DNA of 64,000 nt from JADJVL01 sp039812765 (GTDB lineage: Bacteria > Acidobacteriota > Holophagae > Holophagales > Holophagaceae), in assembly GCA_039812765.1 (NCBI GenBank), contig JBDIBF010000001.1, positions 1 to 64,000 on the forward strand, in the 5' to 3' direction. Both the position numbers and the translations under genes were made by a program. Under the pieces are notes generated by a model, which saw nothing but the letters and a program-made list of their open reading frames with translations, ran no database searches and was not told where the DNA came from. Of the stretch, positions 40,937 to 48,719 are shown piece after piece (position 1 is the stretch's first letter; each line of letters starts with the position of its first letter).

Positions 40937-41998
40937 ATGACCCGGGTCGGCATCATCGGATATGGCCGCTTCGGGGAGGCCTTCGCGTCCCTCTGCCTGG
41001 AGCGGGGCCTGACCGTCGCCGTCCATGATCCGGCTCGGCGGCCGCCCCCGGACCTGGAGGCCGGGAGCCTTCCGGACTTGGCGGCCCGGGCCGAGGTGGT
41101 GGTCCTGGCCACGCCGGTTCCGGCCTTCCGCCACGTCCTCCGGGGATTGAAGCCCTTTCTCGGAGCCGCCCACCGGGTCGTGGACGTGGGCAGCGTGAAG
41201 GTGCGGCCCATGGAGGTGATGGAGGCCGAGCTCGGGGACGCGGTGCCCTGGGTCGGGAGCCATCCGCTCTTCGGCCCCGTCAGCCTGGCCCAGGCGGAGC
41301 GCCCGCTCCGGGTCGTGCTGTGCCCGCATGCGCGGCACCCTGCGGCCGCCGAGGCGGCCCGGCGGCTCTACGGGGCGCTGGGCTGCGAGGTGCTGGAACA
41401 GGACCCCCACGCCCATGACCGCGCCATGGCCCGCACCCACGCTCTGGCCTTCTTCGTGGCCAAGGGCCTGCTGGACGCGGGGGCCGGGGAAGGCGTGGAG
41501 GCGCCGCCCCCGAGCTTCCGGGCGCTGGCCCGCAGCATCGAACTGGTGCGGGGCGATGCCGGGCACCTTTTCCGGGTCCTCCAGATGGAAAACCCCTACG
41601 CCGCCCAGGAGCGGCGAAGGCTCCTGGGCGCCCTGCAGTCCGTGGACCGCGCCCTGGAGGAGGAGACCCGGACGCCGGGCCGGGCCCCGGGAGCGGACCT
41701 GGACATCGCCTCCCCGGCGGGCCCCTCCGCGGACCTGCAGGACACCCGGGACCTCATCGACGCCGTGGACCGGGAACTGCTCTCGCTGCTGGAGCGGCGG
41801 TCCCGGCTGGCCCTGCGGGCGGCGCGGGCCAAGGCCGAGCTGGGGCAGGGCATCCAGGACCCCGACCGCGAGGCGCGGCTCCTGGCCGCCCGGCGCCGCT
41901 GGGCGGAGGACCGGGGCCTGCGGCCCGAGGCGGTGGAGGCCATGTTCCAGTTGATCCTCGAACAGTCCCGGACCCTGCAGGGGGGCAGTCCTACTTGA
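40937..41998 (+). CDS. bifunctional prephenate dehydrogenase / chorismate mutase (dehydrogenase first)
   Basis: Residues 1-240 resemble a prephenate or arogenate dehydrogenase: VGIIGYGRFGEAFASL (NAD(P) loop), VVVLATPVPAF, VDVGSVK, PWVGSHPLFGPVS and DPHAHDRAMARTHALAFFVA. Residues about 265-350 are an AroQ-type chorismate mutase: TRDLIDAVDRELLSLLERRSRLALRAARAKAELGQGIQDPDREARLL. Together they would turn chorismate into 4-hydroxyphenylpyruvate for tyrosine. In the E. coli TyrA fusion the mutase comes first; here the order is reversed. TAGACT lies 30 nt before the ATG. The 3' end overlaps the convergent acyl-CoA dehydrogenase gene by 8 bp. Confidence 0.85.
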   Translation: MTRVGIIGYGRFGEAFASLCLERGLTVAVHDPARRPPPDLEAGSLPDLAARAEVVVLATPVPAFRHVLRGLKPFLGAAHRVVDVGSVKVRPMEVMEAELGDAVPWVGSHPLFGPVSLAQAERPLRVVLCPHARHPAAAEAARRLYGALGCEVLEQDPHAHDRAMARTHALAFFVAKGLLDAGAGEGVEAPPPSFRALARSIELVRGDAGHLFRVLQMENPYAAQERRRLLGALQSVDRALEEETRTPGRAPGADLDIASPAGPSADLQDTRDLIDAVDRELLSLLERRSRLALRAARAKAELGQGIQDPDREARLLAARRRWAEDRGLRPEAVEAMFQLILEQSRTLQGGSPT

Positions 41999-43130
41999 GC
42001 AGGGCGCGCGCCACCACCATGCGCTGGATCTCGCTGGTGCCCTCGTAGATGGTGGTCACCCGGACATCGCGGTACAGCCGCTCCACCACGTACTCCCTGG
42101 AGTAGCCGTAGCCGCCGAAGATCTGGACGGCGCGGTCGCAGACCCACACGGCGCTTTCCGTGGCGAAGAGCTTCGCCGTGGCGGCCTCCAGGGTGCAGGG
42201 CGCGCCTTCGTTCTTCAGGATGGCGGCCTTGTAGACCAGGAGGCGGGAGGCCTGCACCCGCGCCTCCATCTCCGCAAGGTAGGTCTGGATGGCCTGGTGC
42301 TCGCCGATGGGCTTGCCGAAGGTCTGCCGCGTCTTGGCGTAGGCGATGGACTCCTCCAGGGCCCGCTGGGCGATGCCCATGGCCTGGGCGGCGATGCCGA
42401 TGCGGCCGCCGTCGAGGCCGCCGAGCGCCACCTTCAGGCCGTCCCCGGGCTGGCCGAGCATGTCGTCGTCGGCCACGAAGGCGTCCTCCAGGGTGACCAT
42501 CACGGTCTTCGAGGAACGCAGGCCCATCTTCTCCTCGGGCTTGGCCATGTGGACGCCGGGCTGGTCCGCGTCCAGCACGAAGGCGCTGATGCCCCTCTTG
42601 CCCAGCCCGGGGTGGGTGATGGCCATGGTGACGAAGTATTTCCCGACGCCGCCGTTGGTGATCCAGGCCTTGGCGCCGTTCAGCTTCCAGCCGCCGTCCA
42701 CCTTGGTGGCCCGGCACTTCAGGGCCGCCGCGTCGGAGCCCGCGTCGGGCTCCGTGAGCATGAAGCCGCCCAGCACCTCGCCCGAGGCCAGGGGCTTCAG
42801 GTATTTCTGCTTCTGGGCCTCCGTCCCGAAGGCCAGGATGGGCGCGCAGGCGACGCTGTTGTTGACGCTCATGGTCACCGCCACGCTGGCGTCCACCCGG
42901 GCGATCTCCTCCAGGGCGAGGATGTAGCTGAGGTAGTCCACGCCGGCGCCGCCGTGGGCCTCGGGCACGGTCATGCCCATGAAGCCCATCTCGCCGAGCT
43001 GGCGGATGATGTCCTTCGGGAATTCGGCGGCGTGGTCCCGGGCCAGGGCGCCGGGCTCGATCTCGTTGATCGCGAAATCCCGCGCCGCGTCGCGGATGGC
43101 CAGCTGGTCTTCGGTGAAGGCGGGGAACAT
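41991..43130 (-). CDS. acyl-CoA dehydrogenase (short/medium-chain type)
   Basis: The 379-residue flavoenzyme oxidises the alpha-beta bond of an acyl-CoA and passes electrons to ETF. It shows EEIARVDASVAVTMSVNNSVAC, GFMLTEPDAGSDAAAL, WKLNGAKAWITNGG, QAMGIAQRALEESIAYAKTRQTFGKPI, FGGYGYSREYVVERLYRD and the catalytic glutamate in TTIYEGTSEIQRMV, as in butyryl-CoA dehydrogenases. The start at 43130 has GGAGG five bases upstream; an in-frame ATG 12 nt earlier lacks a site. No etf genes are nearby. Its last 8 bp overlap the end of the tyrosine-pathway fusion gene on the other strand. Confidence 0.9.
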   Translation of the reverse strand: MFPAFTEDQLAIRDAARDFAINEIEPGALARDHAAEFPKDIIRQLGEMGFMGMTVPEAHGGAGVDYLSYILALEEIARVDASVAVTMSVNNSVACAPILAFGTEAQKQKYLKPLASGEVLGGFMLTEPDAGSDAAALKCRATKVDGGWKLNGAKAWITNGGVGKYFVTMAITHPGLGKRGISAFVLDADQPGVHMAKPEEKMGLRSSKTVMVTLEDAFVADDDMLGQPGDGLKVALGGLDGGRIGIAAQAMGIAQRALEESIAYAKTRQTFGKPIGEHQAIQTYLAEMEARVQASRLLVYKAAILKNEGAPCTLEAATAKLFATESAVWVCDRAVQIFGGYGYSREYVVERLYRDVRVTTIYEGTSEIQRMVVARALLK

Positions 43131-43179
43131 GGGACCTCCCAACCTTCCACCGTAGCAAAGGGCGGCCGGAATGCGGATC

Positions 43180-44310
43180 TCAGCTTCCCGACAGCTCCCG
43201 CCGGAGCAGGCGCAGGGCCCCCTTGCTGCCCTCCCACTTCATGAGGGCGTGGGCCTCCTCGAAGCCGCACCACTTGAATTCCACGTGCTCCTCGGGAGCC
43301 AGCCGAACCTCGGCGCCGCGGGCGACCTCCATGTGGAAGCAGGTCTCCGTGTTGAAGCGCGGCTCGGGGTCGGGGAAGCGGACGATGGAAGGATCCACCC
43401 AGAAGGAATGGCGGAGGGGCAGGGGACGGAGGGTGCCCGTCAGTCCCGTCTCCTCCTTCACCTCCCGGTGGGCGGCGGCTTCAGCGGTCTCCCCGGCCTC
43501 GAGCATGCCCGTGACGCTCTGCCACCAGGCGCCATGCTCGGGAACCCGCAGCATCATGAGGATCTCGGGGCCCGAGGCGCCCCGGCGCCAGGTGAGGGCG
43601 TTCACGCTGCGGCTGGACTCCCGCACGGGGGCGGGCTCCAGGGCCAGCACGTCGCAGAGCTGACGCTGCAGAGCCGCCTCCGCCTCCGCCATCGTCGGCG
43701 CGCCCTCCCCCAGCAGGGTGGCCAGGCTGCACACGCCCTTGTCGGTGAAGCCGCAGGGGGTGATCCAGCGGAAGTGGTTCAGGTCCGGCGCGACGTTGAA
43801 GGCGATGCCGTGGGTGGTGATCCACCGGGAGAGGTGGAGGCCGATGGCGCCGAGCTTCTCGAGGCCGCGCGGTGTGTCCACCCAGATGCCCGGCGCGCCC
43901 TTCAGACGGTCCGCCCTCACGCCGAAGCCGGCCGCGGTGCGGATCATGGCCTCCTCCAGGCCGCGCACCAGGCGGCCCAGGTCCTCCCGGCCGCCCCGCA
44001 GGTTGCAGATCGGGTAGGCCACGATCTGGCCGGGGCCGTGGTAGGTGACTTCGCCGCCCCGGTCGGTGCGTGCGATCTCCACGCCCTCGGCCTCGCAGAA
44101 GGCCGGGGTCACGTGGATGTCCGATTCGACGGCGTTGCGGCCCAGGGTGAAGACCGGGTTGTGCTCCAGCAGCAGGAGCTGGTCGGGGCGGTCCGGCTCC
44201 GCCACCCAGGCCGCCAGGGCCCGCTGCATGCGCAGCCCCGCGGTGTAGAAGACCCGTCCCAGGCGCCGCACCTGGACGGGCCGGGGCGTCTCGAATCCGA
44301 TCCTGGCCAT
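43180..44310 (-). CDS. lipB: LipB octanoyltransferase fused to a Nudix hydrolase
   Basis: Residues 1 to about 225 are lipoyl(octanoyl) transferase, which moves octanoate from acyl carrier protein to lipoyl domains: LLLLEHNPVFTLGRNA, RTDRGGEVTYHGPGQIVAYPI, KLGAIGLHLSRWITTHG (catalytic lysine) and WITPCG (catalytic cysteine). Residues about 232-376 are a Nudix domain with a complete box, GMLEAGETAEAAAHREVKEETGL, preceded by WWQSVTG as in NudB-type dihydroneopterin- or dATP-pyrophosphatases. The frame is continuous, so it is one polypeptide. TAAGCT lies exactly 6 nt before the ATG. lipA is not adjacent. The substrate of the Nudix half is unknown. Confidence 0.9.
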   Translation of the reverse strand: MARIGFETPRPVQVRRLGRVFYTAGLRMQRALAAWVAEPDRPDQLLLLEHNPVFTLGRNAVESDIHVTPAFCEAEGVEIARTDRGGEVTYHGPGQIVAYPICNLRGGREDLGRLVRGLEEAMIRTAAGFGVRADRLKGAPGIWVDTPRGLEKLGAIGLHLSRWITTHGIAFNVAPDLNHFRWITPCGFTDKGVCSLATLLGEGAPTMAEAEAALQRQLCDVLALEPAPVRESSRSVNALTWRRGASGPEILMMLRVPEHGAWWQSVTGMLEAGETAEAAAHREVKEETGLTGTLRPLPLRHSFWVDPSIVRFPDPEPRFNTETCFHMEVARGAEVRLAPEEHVEFKWCGFEEAHALMKWEGSKGALRLLRRELSGS

Positions 44311-44322
44311 GGGAACAGCTTA
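44311..44322 (-). promoter_or_regulatory. candidate leaderless -10 (TAAGCT) of the lipB-Nudix gene
   Basis: On the minus strand TAAGCT, then GTTCCC, then ATG at 44310. No Shine-Dalgarno sequence. Confidence 0.4.
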
Positions 44323-44368
44323 ACGGCCGGCACGATCCCTGCCGGGGTTGACGCGGCCGGGCCCGAAG

Positions 44369-45472
44369 TCAGGCCCTTTCCGCGATGAACCCGTCGTCCA
44401 GGTCCAGGGTCTCCTCCCGGTCCGGGTTCTCCCGCAGGATCCGGGCGAAGGTGTCCCAGGCCCCGAGGAAGACGTCCACCAGCTCGGGGTCGAAGTGCTT
44501 CCCCTTGCAGGCGACCAGTTCGGTCTTCACCTCCTCGTCGTCCCAGGCCCGCTTGTAGTGGCGGGCGTTGGAGAGGGCGTCGAAGACGTCGACGATGGTG
44601 GTGATGCGGGCCTCGAGGGGGATCTTGTCGCCCGCCGTGCCCCGGGGATACCCGCTGCCGTCCCACTTCTCGTGGTGGCAGGCGGCGATGCGGGCGGCCA
44701 TGGCCATGAAGGGCACCTTCGAGCCCTTCAGCATGGCGGCGCCGATGAGGGGGTGGCGGCGCATGACGGCCCACTCCTCGTCATCGAGCGGGCCGCGCTT
44801 CTGCAGCACGGCGTCGGGCACGCCGATCTTGCCGATGTCGTGCATGGGGGCGGCGAGGCGGATGTTCTCGATCCATTCCCCGGGCTTGCCCAGGAGCTGG
44901 GCCAGCTCCGCGGCGTAGAGCCCGATGCGCCGCACGTGCATGCCGGTCTCCTGGTCGCGGAAGCCCGCGGCCGAGAGCAGCCGGAGGGCCACCTCCTCCC
45001 GGCTCTCGCGGATCATCTGGGTCTGCTCGAGGACCATCCGGAACAGCTCGCCCTCGCGGTTCTTCGCGTCCTTCTCCAACCGCTGGCGGCGCAGGGCCCC
45101 GCGGATCTGCACGAGGATCTCGCGCACCTGGAAGGGCTTGAAGATGTAGCCGTAGGCCCCCTGCTCGAGGCAGTCGGTGATGACGGACATGTCGTTGCGC
45201 CCGCTCACCATCACCACGGCGACTTCAGGCATGCGGGGCTGCAGGGCCTTCACCAGGTCGATGCCGCGCTCCCCGGGCATCTCGAGGTCGCAGAGCACCA
45301 GGCGGTAGGGCTCCTTCTCCAGCAGCGCCAGGGCCTCCTTCACGCTGCCAGCCTGGCCGCAGACGTAGCCTTCGCGCCCCAGCAGGGTGCACACGACGTT
45401 GCGGAGGAGGGGCTCGTCGTCCACCACCAGCAGTGGAGTCTTGGAGGGATGGTCTGCGCCGTGGAGAGGCAT
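44369..45472 (-). CDS. response regulator with HD-GYP domain (probable c-di-GMP phosphodiesterase)
   Basis: The 367-residue protein has a receiver domain (about 12-130: VVDDE, phospho-acceptor aspartate in LVLCDLEMPG, VSGRND and a FKPF lysine) and an HD-GYP domain (about 160-345) with HDIGKIG, HPLIGAAML, HHEKWDGSGYPRG and DVFDALSNARHYKRAW. The full HD and GYP motifs suggest active hydrolysis of cyclic di-GMP. No histidine kinase gene is adjacent; it is divergent from the two Ser/Thr kinase genes, whose region also contains a PleD-like protein, so these may form one signalling locus. Confidence 0.93.
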   Translation of the reverse strand: MPLHGADHPSKTPLLVVDDEPLLRNVVCTLLGREGYVCGQAGSVKEALALLEKEPYRLVLCDLEMPGERGIDLVKALQPRMPEVAVVMVSGRNDMSVITDCLEQGAYGYIFKPFQVREILVQIRGALRRQRLEKDAKNREGELFRMVLEQTQMIRESREEVALRLLSAAGFRDQETGMHVRRIGLYAAELAQLLGKPGEWIENIRLAAPMHDIGKIGVPDAVLQKRGPLDDEEWAVMRRHPLIGAAMLKGSKVPFMAMAARIAACHHEKWDGSGYPRGTAGDKIPLEARITTIVDVFDALSNARHYKRAWDDEEVKTELVACKGKHFDPELVDVFLGAWDTFARILRENPDREETLDLDDGFIAERA

Positions 45473-45561
45473 GGGAGCGGGAAGGGGGAAGGCAAGCGTA
45501 GCCGCTCCCGGCGGACCTGAACACCGGGACTCCCGGGAACTGGCAGAATGCGGTTACTCCC

Positions 45562-47130
45562 ATGTCCCTGGACCCCGCCACCATCGGCCGCTATCGCATC
45601 CTCGGCACCCTCGGCGAGGGCGGCATGGGCGTGGTGTACCTCGCGGACGACCCTCTGCTCAAGCGCTCCCTGGCCATCAAGGTGGTCCGCGGCGGCGTGG
45701 AGCGCCTGGAGGTGCTGGCGCGCTTCCGACGTGAGGCCGAGATCAGCGCGCGGCTGAGCCACCCGAACCTCATCACGATCTTCGACGTGGGCGAGGAGCC
45801 GGGCTTCGGCCCCTTCCTGGCCATGGAGTTCGTGGACGGCGACAGCCTCGCGGAGCTCATCCGCACCCGTGCCTTCAGCCAGCCGGAGGCCTATCCGCGG
45901 GCCCTGGGCCTCCTCCTGCAGGCCATGGACGCCCTGGAGACGGTGCACCGGGCGGGCATCGTCCACCGGGACGTGAAGCCCGAGAACTTCCTCGTGAGCT
46001 CGGACGGCCGCCTCAAGCTCATGGACTTCGGCATCGCCCGGGGCGAGGGGTTGAAGATCACCACCACCGCCGCCTTCATGGGCACGCCCGGCTACGCAGC
46101 GCCGGAGCTCCTCACCGGCGGGGAGCCCAGCGAGGCCACGGACCGCTGGTCCCTGGCCCTCATCGCCTGCGAGATGCTCACGGGGCGGAACCCCTTCGAG
46201 GCGGACAGCGTGGGTGCCGTGCTCTACCGCATCGTGCACAGCGAGCCGTGGTTTCCCGAGGACCTGGACCCCGCCCTCCGGTCGGTCTTCGCGCGGGCCC
46301 TCGCGAAGGACCCCGCCGCGCGGCATCCGGATCTCCGCACCTTCCTGGACGAACTCGTGCGGGCCCTGCCGATCCCCGAGGCCACGCGGCAGGGACTGAG
46401 GCTGCACCTGGACGCCCCGCCCGCCGGGGCGCCCCGCACCTCCCTCGGCCCCACGACCTCCGAGCTCAAGACCGTGGCCCTGCGCCGGCGGAAGGGCCTG
46501 TGGGCCGGCGCGGCGGCGGGAGGTCTCGCCGCCGCGGGCCTCGCGACCTGGCTGCTCTGGCCCTCCAAGCCCGCCACCCGCCTCGTGGACGTCTATTCCG
46601 ACCCGCCCGGGGCCACGATCCTGCTGGACCGGGAGCGGGTGGGCGTGACGCCCCTCAAAGGGTTGGACGTGCGGGGCAGGGAAGGGATCCTCACTGCGGA
46701 GCTCGAAGGCTACAACCGCTTCGTCCACAAGCTGCTCCCCGACGAGCAGGCCGTGCGCTTCCGCATGGCCCTCGGCCCCTGGTCCGTGGCGGTGAACACC
46801 GATCCCCCCGGCGCCGCGGCCACCCTCGACGGGGTCTTCGCGGGCAACACGCCCATCCCGAAACTGGAGCTTCCCGCGGAGGGCAGCCATACCCTCCGCC
46901 TCACCCGTCCGGGCTACCTTCCCTGGAGCGCCATCCTGGAGCGGGGCAGGCCCCTGCCGGATCCGATCCCCCTGCAGAAGGCCCCGGCCGCGCCAGCGGC
47001 GAAGGTGGCGCCCCCGGCGCCCAAGGCTGGACAGCCCAAGGCGGCGGATCCCGACGCGAAGCCTGCGGAAGGCAAAGTGAAGACCTTCTTCAGGAACCTC
47101 TTCGGCAGGAAGGGGAAGAAGGAGTCCTGA
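45562..47130 (+). CDS. PEGA-domain serine/threonine protein kinase
   Basis: The 522-residue protein has a Hanks-type kinase domain (about 8-270): glycine loop GEGGMGVVY, the LAIKVVRGG lysine, HRDVKPENFL, KLMDFGIARG (DFG) and GTPGYAAPELL. One membrane helix follows (about 315-333, GAAAGGLAAAGLATWLLW). The extracytoplasmic part contains two PEGA repeats (YSDPPGATILLDRERVGVTPL and NTDPPGAAATLDGVFAGNTPI) and an alanine/lysine/proline tail. PEGA domains are thought to bind cell-surface ligands. All catalytic residues are present. Its stop overlaps the ATG of the second kinase. Confidence 0.93.
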   Translation: MSLDPATIGRYRILGTLGEGGMGVVYLADDPLLKRSLAIKVVRGGVERLEVLARFRREAEISARLSHPNLITIFDVGEEPGFGPFLAMEFVDGDSLAELIRTRAFSQPEAYPRALGLLLQAMDALETVHRAGIVHRDVKPENFLVSSDGRLKLMDFGIARGEGLKITTTAAFMGTPGYAAPELLTGGEPSEATDRWSLALIACEMLTGRNPFEADSVGAVLYRIVHSEPWFPEDLDPALRSVFARALAKDPAARHPDLRTFLDELVRALPIPEATRQGLRLHLDAPPAGAPRTSLGPTTSELKTVALRRRKGLWAGAAAGGLAAAGLATWLLWPSKPATRLVDVYSDPPGATILLDRERVGVTPLKGLDVRGREGILTAELEGYNRFVHKLLPDEQAVRFRMALGPWSVAVNTDPPGAAATLDGVFAGNTPIPKLELPAEGSHTLRLTRPGYLPWSAILERGRPLPDPIPLQKAPAAPAAKVAPPAPKAGQPKAADPDAKPAEGKVKTFFRNLFGRKGKKES

Positions 47131-48668
47131 TGGCCACCCACACCAGCCAGATCGGGCGCTACCGCATGGTGGGGACCCTGGGGCAGGGGGCCATGGGCCG
47201 CGTGTACCTGGCCGAGGACCCCTTCCTCGGCATCCGCGTGGCGGTGAAGCTCATCAAGCGGGACAGCATGCGGGAGAACGAGGTGATCCTCATGCGGTTC
47301 CGCCGGGAGGCCGCCCTCGGAGCCCGGATCCGCCACCCCAACATCGTGGGCATCTACGACGTGGGCCTGGACCCGGACCACGGGCCCTACATGGTGATGG
47401 AGTACGTCAACGGCCACGAGATGCTCCAGCACCTCGCCCGCAACGAGACCGCCGTGGCCGAGCGCCTGGACTGGATCAGGCAGGTGGCCGGGGCCCTGGA
47501 TAGCGCCCACCGGGCCGGGATCCTCCACCGGGACGTCAAGCCCGGCAACATCCTCATCAACAGCGACGGCCAGGCCAAGCTTATCGATTGGGGCGTGGCC
47601 CGGGTGGAGGGGCCGGGCCGGGAGACCGAGGCCTCGGGGCAGGTCCCCCGGGAGCCGGGGGACGAAGCGAGCACGCCCGTGCCGGGCGGCTCGGGCCCCT
47701 TCGAGCCGGTCACCCCCGAGCCCGCGGAGGGCAGCGTCTCGATGACCATCACCCAGATGGGGACGCTCATCGGCACGCCTGCCTACACGGCCCCCGAACT
47801 CCTCACCAGCAAGGCCACCTACTCGCCCGCCACGGACCTGTGGGCCCTCGCCGTGACCGCCTTCCAGGTGCTCATGGGGCACATGCCCTTCGCCGCTTCG
47901 ACCCTCGCGGCCACCCTCGAGGCCATCGCCTACGGCCCCGTCGATTGGTTGATGGAGGCCGACGAAGCCGTGCAGGCGGTGTTCGGCCGGGCCCTGTCCA
48001 AGCGGCCGGAGGACCGCTACCCGGACTTCCAGACGTTCATCACCGCCCTTTACGAGGCCCACGGGCTGGCCCCGAAAGAGATCCCTGGGCCCTTCGCCCA
48101 GTCCGCCAGCATCCAGGCGGAATCGGTGCTGCCCCATGCGGGCGCCGGAGCCCTGCTCCGGGCCTCCCGGGCACACGGGCGCAGGGTGGGCCTCGCGGGC
48201 CTGGCTGCAGCGGCCCTGGCGGTCGGGGCCTGGTTCGCCTTCCGCACGCCGGTGGAATGGCGGGACCTCACGGTTCACACGCAGCCGGAAGGCGCCACGG
48301 TTTACCTCAACGACGCCCTTCTCGGGAAGACGCCGCTTGACAACCTGCGCGTGGAGGACCACGGCGGCCACCTCAAGATCGCCAAGAAGTACTACATCAC
48401 CTACGAGCGCCGCCTGAAGCCCAGCGAGGAATTCGTGAGCGTGGCGCTCCAGCTCGCCCCCTATCGCGTGGACGTCGAGACGGAGCCCCCCGGCGCGGAC
48501 CTGACCCTGGACGGCCAGCCCCTCGGGACCAGCCCCCTCGAGGGCCTCCGGATCGCCGCCCCGGGCAACCACCTGCTGGTGGTGCGCATGCCCGGCTACC
48601 ACCCGGAGACCTTCAGGCTGGATCCCGCGAAGCCCCTCCCAAGGCCCGTGAGGCTGAGGCCCCTGTGA
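47130..48668 (+). CDS. PEGA-domain serine/threonine protein kinase with DWG motif
   Basis: The 512-residue protein has the same build as its neighbour: kinase domain with GQGAMGRVY, VAVKLIK, HRDVKPGNILI, then KLIDWGVARV in which the DFG phenylalanine is a tryptophan. A long low-complexity insertion (about residues 170-205) separates this from GTLIGTPAYTAPELL. A membrane helix lies near 350-368 (LAGLAAAALAVGAWFAF), followed by two PEGA-like repeats (HTQPEGATVYLNDALLGKTPL, ETEPPGADLTLDGQPLGTSPL). It overlaps the first kinase gene by one base. The metal-binding aspartate is kept, so activity is likely. Confidence 0.93.
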   Translation: MATHTSQIGRYRMVGTLGQGAMGRVYLAEDPFLGIRVAVKLIKRDSMRENEVILMRFRREAALGARIRHPNIVGIYDVGLDPDHGPYMVMEYVNGHEMLQHLARNETAVAERLDWIRQVAGALDSAHRAGILHRDVKPGNILINSDGQAKLIDWGVARVEGPGRETEASGQVPREPGDEASTPVPGGSGPFEPVTPEPAEGSVSMTITQMGTLIGTPAYTAPELLTSKATYSPATDLWALAVTAFQVLMGHMPFAASTLAATLEAIAYGPVDWLMEADEAVQAVFGRALSKRPEDRYPDFQTFITALYEAHGLAPKEIPGPFAQSASIQAESVLPHAGAGALLRASRAHGRRVGLAGLAAAALAVGAWFAFRTPVEWRDLTVHTQPEGATVYLNDALLGKTPLDNLRVEDHGGHLKIAKKYYITYERRLKPSEEFVSVALQLAPYRVDVETEPPGADLTLDGQPLGTSPLEGLRIAAPGNHLLVVRMPGYHPETFRLDPAKPLPRPVRLRPL

Positions 48669-48719
48669 CTCTGGACGCCGGGAGCCCGGAGCCGCCTTGA
48701 ATTTCCCCTTCGAAGGGCC

